From assembly GCF_031998825.1 (NCBI RefSeq), contig NZ_DAMACX010000004.1, positions 62,001-126,000 on the forward strand: DNA of 64,000 nucleotides, read 5' to 3'. Positions 59,626 to 64,000 of the stretch are shown here, piece by piece. Source of the DNA: Pseudescherichia sp031998825 (GTDB taxonomy: Bacteria; Pseudomonadota; Gammaproteobacteria; Enterobacterales; Enterobacteriaceae). Below the pieces are notes generated by a model. The model made no database searches, was not told the DNA's origin, and saw only the letters and a program-made list of their open reading frames with translations. The position numbers and the translations under genes were made by a program. The number at the start of each line of letters is the position of its first letter. Position 1 is the stretch's first letter.

Positions 59626-60019
59626 GGGTTTCTCGCATTTACGAATGTCATCTCCATGCGAACTTAACACTGTGCTTAAGCTTATTTTATAATAAACAAA
59701 ATAAAAAATAATTAAATAATTAAAATCAATATCTTAGAGGAAGAAATCAAGAATATCAAAAAATAATAAAAGAGTAGTTAAGACAAAAATAACTGTTTAA
59801 TAATAGTTATATCAGGCGCTTCCATTGTATGATAAATACATCTTCGCTTAAATGACAGCGCGCATATTGCAGAACTAACGATCATGCTGCCCCATTACTG
59901 GATAGCGACAACTTTAGTGCATAACTTAAATAACAATGACTTTTTCTTGCCTGACTTCTGCTTTAAAACAGCAACGTGGCCTGGCGGTCATTCGGTATTC
60001 ACGACAGAGAATAGTTTCC
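59626..60019. other. AT-rich divergent region between lafK and fliM
   Basis: About 390 bp, very AT-rich between 59690 and 59820, with no convincing separate gene. It holds an inverted repeat ATAACT-N10-AGTTAT (59789-59810) and a degenerate sigma-54 element (59856-59871). The frame of fliM is open from 59936, so the last part may be coding. Confidence 0.6.
59856..59871 (+). promoter_or_regulatory. weak sigma-54-like element upstream of fliM
   Basis: CAGCGCGCATATTGCA fits the -24/-12 spacing with a perfect TTGCA but only AG at the -24 GG. It is a possible promoter for fliMNPQR-flhB, much poorer than the flgB site. Confidence 0.3.
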
Positions 60020-60880
60020 ATGCTCAAATACAGCCAAACCGCTGCAATAGCTAATCTTGATAGCCACCGTCTTGGCCGTCCTTATCATCGCTTGCCCAGC
60101 CTGTTTATGAGCAAATTTGACATTCTGGAGTCGCGTATAGGCAACTACTTTCTAAAAAAGCACCGCGCGAATTTAACGCTGAAAAAAATAGCCTGTGCGG
60201 TCGATATCAATAATAAAAATGCCGATCTGCTGGTATCAAGCATGGGTCATCTGGCTTTCGATATAGACCGACCGCTTCTGTTAACGATCCTCAATAATTT
60301 CTACGGTCTTGATAGTCAGGAAGATGAAAGCAGCCATCGCGCCCGCCTGCCGACAAAAACCGAGGCGCGTCTCCGCACCCGACTGGCGCTCGATCTCTGC
60401 CATATTCTGTTTCATCAGGAGACATGGGGACTCCCGCTAACCGTAAAAGCGGATAACAGCACCATTATTAGCCAGTGGGCCTATCAGCTCACCTTTACCC
60501 TTGGCGACGATGAACACAGCGGCTTTCACATTCTGCTGGATAACGCTCATACCGACTGTTTCCTTAACATGCTGCGCCAAAAAGAGCGACCTCATACAGA
60601 TACCAGCCCCGTTGACCGAAAAAACAGCAACCGGGCCGTGGTAAGCAAACTGATTGAAACCCTACCTCTGAGCCTCAATGTCAAAATTGCCGCACTGAGC
60701 ATGGACGTTGCTTCGTTGACCGCTATCAGAGCCGGAGATATTTTCCCGCTTACCCTACCCGATACCTTCCCGGTATTTATCGGGCAATCGCCGCTGTTTC
60801 ATGCGCTGATTGTTGAAGAGAACGACAGACTCTATCTGTCTGATATTACGCCTACTGCTCCTGAGAAGTCCTATGAATAA
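60020..60880 (+). CDS. fliM: flagellar switch protein FliM, divergent (Flag-2)
   Basis: 286 residues from the ATG at 60020 (314 from an ATG at 59936 with no ribosome site). Position before fliN and the C-terminal SpoA-like part (LSLNVKIAALSMDVASLTAIRAGDIFPL in part) identify it as LfiM-like. Similarity to chemotactic FliM is low, and no N-terminal CheY-binding LSQ-EIDALL motif is visible from either start. Overlaps fliN by 8 bases. Confidence 0.8.
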   Translation: MLKYSQTAAIANLDSHRLGRPYHRLPSLFMSKFDILESRIGNYFLKKHRANLTLKKIACAVDINNKNADLLVSSMGHLAFDIDRPLLLTILNNFYGLDSQEDESSHRARLPTKTEARLRTRLALDLCHILFHQETWGLPLTVKADNSTIISQWAYQLTFTLGDDEHSGFHILLDNAHTDCFLNMLRQKERPHTDTSPVDRKNSNRAVVSKLIETLPLSLNVKIAALSMDVASLTAIRAGDIFPLTLPDTFPVFIGQSPLFHALIVEENDRLYLSDITPTAPEKSYE

Positions 60881-61229
60881 CCATGCCGATCCCCTTGACC
60901 AGGGCTTTGAACTCGCCCCTGAGGGTGCCGTACCGTCCGATGCGGCGCCTGCCCATAACGCGCCGGCGTTAACTGACTCTATGGCGCTGCTCAAGCGTAT
61001 TCCCGTCACGCTGACGCTGGAGGTCTCCTCCGTTGAGGTGATGCTTGCCGATCTGCTGAATATTGATGACGACACGGTCATTGAACTTAACAAGCTGGCC
61101 GGTGAGCCGCTGGATATTAAGGTTAACAATATTCTGCTGGGCAAGGCCGAAGTGGTGGTGGTCAATGAAAAATATGGCCTGCGGGTGATTGAGTTTAATA
61201 CCCGTGATATTAACGAACTGACATCATGA
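60873..61229 (+). CDS. fliN: flagellar switch protein FliN (Flag-2)
   Basis: A 118-residue protein; the C-terminal SpoA domain is clear (RIPVTLTLEVSSVEVMLADLLNI and VIELNKLAGEPLDIKVNNILLGKAEVV, each in part). Forms the C ring with FliM. It overlaps fliM and fliP at either end, indicating a single operon. Confidence 0.94.
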   Translation: MNNHADPLDQGFELAPEGAVPSDAAPAHNAPALTDSMALLKRIPVTLTLEVSSVEVMLADLLNIDDDTVIELNKLAGEPLDIKVNNILLGKAEVVVVNEKYGLRVIEFNTRDINELTS

Positions 61230-61981
61230 TACGTCCTGTCTGCCTGCTGCTGGCCGCAAGCGCTCTGCTGGTCCTCTCTCCTGCCGTCCTGGCTCAGGGG
61301 GGCGATATTTCACTGCTGCACGTCGTCAACCACGGCGATACGCAGGAGTACAGCGTCAAGATCCAGATCCTGATCCTGATGACCCTGGTGGGCCTGCTGC
61401 CGACCCTGCTGTTAATGATGACCTGTTTTACGCGGTTTATCATTGTGCTCTCGCTGCTGCGTCAGGCGCTGGGCCTGCAGCAGACGCCGCCGAACCGTAT
61501 TTTAATCGGCATCGCACTGGTGTTAACCATGCTGGTGATGCGTCCCATCTGGCTGACTATCTACGATCGTGCGGTCGTGCCTTTTGAACAGGATAAGATC
61601 ACGCTGCCCCAGGCGTTGGAGACCGCCAGTGCGCCGCTCAAACGCTTTATGCTGGCGCAAACCAATAAAAAGGCGATGGCACAGATTATGACCATTGCTA
61701 ACGCCAGGGGTGAGGCGCAGCAGCAGGATCTCTCTATCATCGTGCCCGCCTACATGCTTAGCGAGCTTAAAACCGCCTTTCAGATTGGCTTTATGATCTA
61801 CATTCCGTTCCTGGTTATCGATCTGATTGTCGCCAGCGTGCTGATGGCGATGGGGATGATGATGCTCTCGCCGCTGATCGTCTCTCTGCCGTTTAAGCTG
61901 ATGGTTTTCGTGCTCATTGACGGCTGGTCACTGACCATCGGCACGCTGACGGACAGCATTCGCGGGCTGGGGCTGGGATAA
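61226..61981 (+). CDS. fliP: flagellar export gate protein FliP (Flag-2)
   Basis: A 251-residue membrane protein with a cleavable signal (LLLAASALLVLSPAVLA) and about four helices. FliP motifs are LLLMMTCFTRFIIVLSLLRQALG (in part) and PPNRILIGIALVLT. Part of the FliPQR export gate. Starts within the fliN stop (ATGA). Confidence 0.96.
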   Translation: MIRPVCLLLAASALLVLSPAVLAQGGDISLLHVVNHGDTQEYSVKIQILILMTLVGLLPTLLLMMTCFTRFIIVLSLLRQALGLQQTPPNRILIGIALVLTMLVMRPIWLTIYDRAVVPFEQDKITLPQALETASAPLKRFMLAQTNKKAMAQIMTIANARGEAQQQDLSIIVPAYMLSELKTAFQIGFMIYIPFLVIDLIVASVLMAMGMMMLSPLIVSLPFKLMVFVLIDGWSLTIGTLTDSIRGLGLG

Positions 61982-61997
61982 TGAACGAGGTACTGCC

Positions 61998-62270
61998 ATG
62001 TTGACTGTCGATACCGCTGCCGATCTCGTCGCCAGCGGCATTAAGGTAGTGATTATGCTGGTCTGCGTGCTGGTCGTTCCCAGCCTGCTGGTGGGCCTGT
62101 GCGTCAGTATCTTCCAGGCCGTGACCCAGATTAACGAACAGACGCTCAGCTTTCTGCCGCGGCTTATCGTTACGCTGATCGTACTCGGCGTCTGCGGAAA
62201 GTGGATGATCGTGCAGCTGAGCGATCTCTGTACCCATCTCTTCGCCCAGGCCGCGCTGATGGTGGGCTAA
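61998..62270 (+). CDS. fliQ: flagellar export gate protein FliQ (Flag-2)
   Basis: A 90-residue two-helix protein; LVGLCVSIFQAVTQINEQTLSFLP is the family signature (given in part: FQAVTQINEQTLSF). It lies between fliP and fliR. Confidence 0.95.
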   Translation: MLTVDTAADLVASGIKVVIMLVCVLVVPSLLVGLCVSIFQAVTQINEQTLSFLPRLIVTLIVLGVCGKWMIVQLSDLCTHLFAQAALMVG

Positions 62271-62271
62271 G

Positions 62272-63051
62272 ATGAGCCAGCTTGACGTCATCCAGTTCAG
62301 CCACCTGGCGCTGGGGCTATGGTATCCCTTTGTGCGAATCATGGCCTTTCTCCAGTATGGGCCGATATTCGACAGTAAAGCCTTCAGCGTGCGCATCCGT
62401 ATTATCATCGCGCTGGCGCTGGCCGTTATCCTGACCCCGCTGGTGCACCCGCCCGTGCCGCAAGGGCTGCTGAACCTGCACACGATTATTCTCACCGTCG
62501 AGCAGATCCTGTGGGGGGTGCTGTTTGGCCTAATGATGCAGTTTATCTACCTCACGCTCCAGCTCGCCGGGCAGATCCTCTCTTTCAATATGGGTATGAG
62601 TATGGCGGTGATGAACGATCCCAACAGCGGGGCATCCACCACCGTGCTGGCAGAGTTTATCTACATCTACGCGGCGATCCTTTTCTTTGCCGTAGATGGA
62701 CATCTTCTGCTGGTGAGCATTTTCTACAAAGGTTTTATCTACTGGCCGCCAGGCAGTGCGCTGCTGCCGCAAACGCTGCGCAGCGTCTCCCTCGCCCTGG
62801 GCTGGGTATTCGCCTCCGCGATGCTGCTGGCGCTGCCGGCGACCTTTATTATGCTGATCGTCCAGGGCGGCTTTGGCCTGCTTAACCGTATCTCCCCAGC
62901 GCTGAATCTCTATTCGCTGGGCTTTCCCATCGCGATGCTGGCCGGGCTTCTCTGCTTTGCCGCCCTGCTCTCTACGCTGCCCGACCACTATCTGCAGCTG
63001 GTTAATCGCGTGCTGACAGAGTTTGATGCCCTGCGGGGGACGCATGGCTGA
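62272..63051 (+). CDS. fliR: flagellar export gate protein FliR (Flag-2)
   Basis: A 259-residue protein with about six hydrophobic helices. Features include YPFVRIMAFLQYGPIF and LAGQILSFNMGMSMAVMNDPNSG (in part). It completes the FliPQR gate and overlaps flhB by 8 bases. Confidence 0.95.
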   Translation: MSQLDVIQFSHLALGLWYPFVRIMAFLQYGPIFDSKAFSVRIRIIIALALAVILTPLVHPPVPQGLLNLHTIILTVEQILWGVLFGLMMQFIYLTLQLAGQILSFNMGMSMAVMNDPNSGASTTVLAEFIYIYAAILFFAVDGHLLLVSIFYKGFIYWPPGSALLPQTLRSVSLALGWVFASAMLLALPATFIMLIVQGGFGLLNRISPALNLYSLGFPIAMLAGLLCFAALLSTLPDHYLQLVNRVLTEFDALRGTHG

Positions 63052-64000
63052 CGCGGCAAGTGACGAGAAGACCGAAAAGCCCTCGGCGCTGAAGCGGCGT
63101 AAGGCACGGGAAGAGGGGCAGATCCCTCGCTCAAAGGATATGGGTCTGGCCGCCAGCCTGCTGGCAGCCTTTATCGTCGTCAGCAACAGCTTTCACTGGT
63201 ATCGCGACTTCGTCTATGAGGCTTTCCTGACCGTGCACCAGTATGGACAGCATATCGGTGAGCCAGAGATTCTGGGCCAGTTTTTACAGCACAATTTGCT
63301 TATCCTGCTTAAGTTTATTCTCACCCTTACGCCGCTGCCGCTGGCGGCGCTTTTCGCCTCGTTGATACCGGGCGGCTGGATCTTTTCGCTGAAAAAGATC
63401 TTTCCCGATCTCAGCAAAATCAGCCCGCTGAAAGGCATCGGCCGCCTCTTCTCCAGCGAGCAGGTTATCGACGTTGGCAAGATGATGCTTAAAAGCCTGC
63501 TGGTTCTGCTGCTGCTGGCGGTCAGCCTTCGCCATCACTTCACCGCTTTTCTCGATCTGCAAAGCCGCTACTTTGCGCCTGCGGTTAGCGAGGGGCTATC
63601 GCTCTATAAGGACGTCATGCTGAACGTCGTGATGCTGTTTATCCTGTTTGCCCTGCTCGATGTCCCGCTGGCTAAACATATGTTTACCAAAGGACTGAAG
63701 ATGACGAAGCAGGAGGTGAAGGATGAGTACAAAAACCAGGAGGGCAGTCCGGAGATCAAAGCCAGGGTACGCCGACTACAACGGCAGATGGCGCTGGGGC
63801 AGATCCGCCGCGTGGTCCCGCAAGCCGACGTGGTGATAGCTAACCCGACTCACTTCGCGGTGGCGTTGCAGTATGACCAGGGGCGGGCGGCGGCCCCGTT
63901 TGTGGTGGCGAAAGGCACCGACGAGGTGGCGCGCTACATTCGCGAGGTAGCTCAGGAGCATCACATCGAGGTGGTGGAGTTTCCGAAGCTGGCCCGCGCG
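63044..64000 (+). CDS. flhB: flagellar export switch protein FlhB (3' end outside window)
   Basis: 319 residues are visible; the gene continues past the window. It begins MADAASDEKTEKPSALKRRKAREEG with the typical N-terminal EKTE..T..K..AR..G pattern, followed by four membrane helices. The autocleavage site NPTH is at 267-270. FlhB sets the switch from rod-hook to filament export. flhA is expected just to the right. Confidence 0.95.
   Translation, partial: MADAASDEKTEKPSALKRRKAREEGQIPRSKDMGLAASLLAAFIVVSNSFHWYRDFVYEAFLTVHQYGQHIGEPEILGQFLQHNLLILLKFILTLTPLPLAALFASLIPGGWIFSLKKIFPDLSKISPLKGIGRLFSSEQVIDVGKMMLKSLLVLLLLAVSLRHHFTAFLDLQSRYFAPAVSEGLSLYKDVMLNVVMLFILFALLDVPLAKHMFTKGLKMTKQEVKDEYKNQEGSPEIKARVRRLQRQMALGQIRRVVPQADVVIANPTHFAVALQYDQGRAAAPFVVAKGTDEVARYIREVAQEHHIEVVEFPKLARA

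Noticed and set aside
59690..59820. AT-rich stretch considered as a replication origin
   Set aside because: No DnaA boxes or iterons seen; position between divergent flagellar operons fits a promoter region better.

Overview
The window is chromosomal DNA of a member of the Enterobacteriaceae. The left two thirds keep the E. coli K-12 order ybdO-ybdL-(insert)-ybdH-(insert)-ybdD-cstA-entH-entA-entB-entE-entC-fepB-entS-fepD-fepG-fepC-fepE-entF-ybdZ-fes-fepA. Protein lengths and active-site motifs match those families closely. The methionine-salvage genes and the secondary flagellar locus fit an Enterobacter/Klebsiella/Lelliottia/Citrobacter-like genome, but I cannot fix the genus from the sequence.

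About 1-6.1 kb is methionine salvage. A truncated ybdO-like LysR regulator is followed by ybdL (mtnE), mtnB-mtnC-mtnD, and the divergent mtnA and mtnK. Exact MetJ boxes lie in both divergent promoters. About 6.1-11 kb is an ABC importer (ATPase, permease, binding protein) co-transcribed with a cytosolic beta-propeller protein and divergent from ybdH (hcxA). Its position suggests uptake of a methylthio sugar such as methylthioribose, which is inference. About 12.2-15.4 kb is a small inserted unit (MFS exporter, LysR regulator, short-chain dehydrogenase), followed by ybdD-cstA.

About 18-37.3 kb is the enterobactin system: synthesis (entC, entE, entB, entA, entH, entF, ybdZ), export (entS), uptake (fepA, fepB, fepD, fepG, fepC), hydrolysis (fes), plus fepE. 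Fur-box-like sites lie in the three divergent promoters. entD, which normally follows fepA, is absent. A 10-N assembly gap lies inside fepD.

About 37.6-64 kb is a secondary (Flag-2 / lateral-type) flagellar locus. It starts with a membrane-bound ToxR-like regulator and a small exported partner, then a LafW-like protein. Next come the minus-strand flgBCDEFGHIJKL operon and the plus-strand flgA-flgM-flgN. A very large three-domain glycosyl/glycerophosphotransferase follows. Then come the minus-strand lafK-fliEFGHIJ operon and the plus-strand fliM-fliN-fliP-fliQ-fliR-flhB, which runs off the window. A near-consensus sigma-54 promoter precedes flgB. Matching sigma-28-type promoters precede flgM and flgK. 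The sigma-54 activator LafK has an intact GAFTGA motif. Flagellin, cap, FliS, sigma-28 and motor genes are not present in the window, although E. coli Flag-2 carries them just beyond the LafW/LafZ end. No rRNA, tRNA, CRISPR array or insertion sequence was seen.
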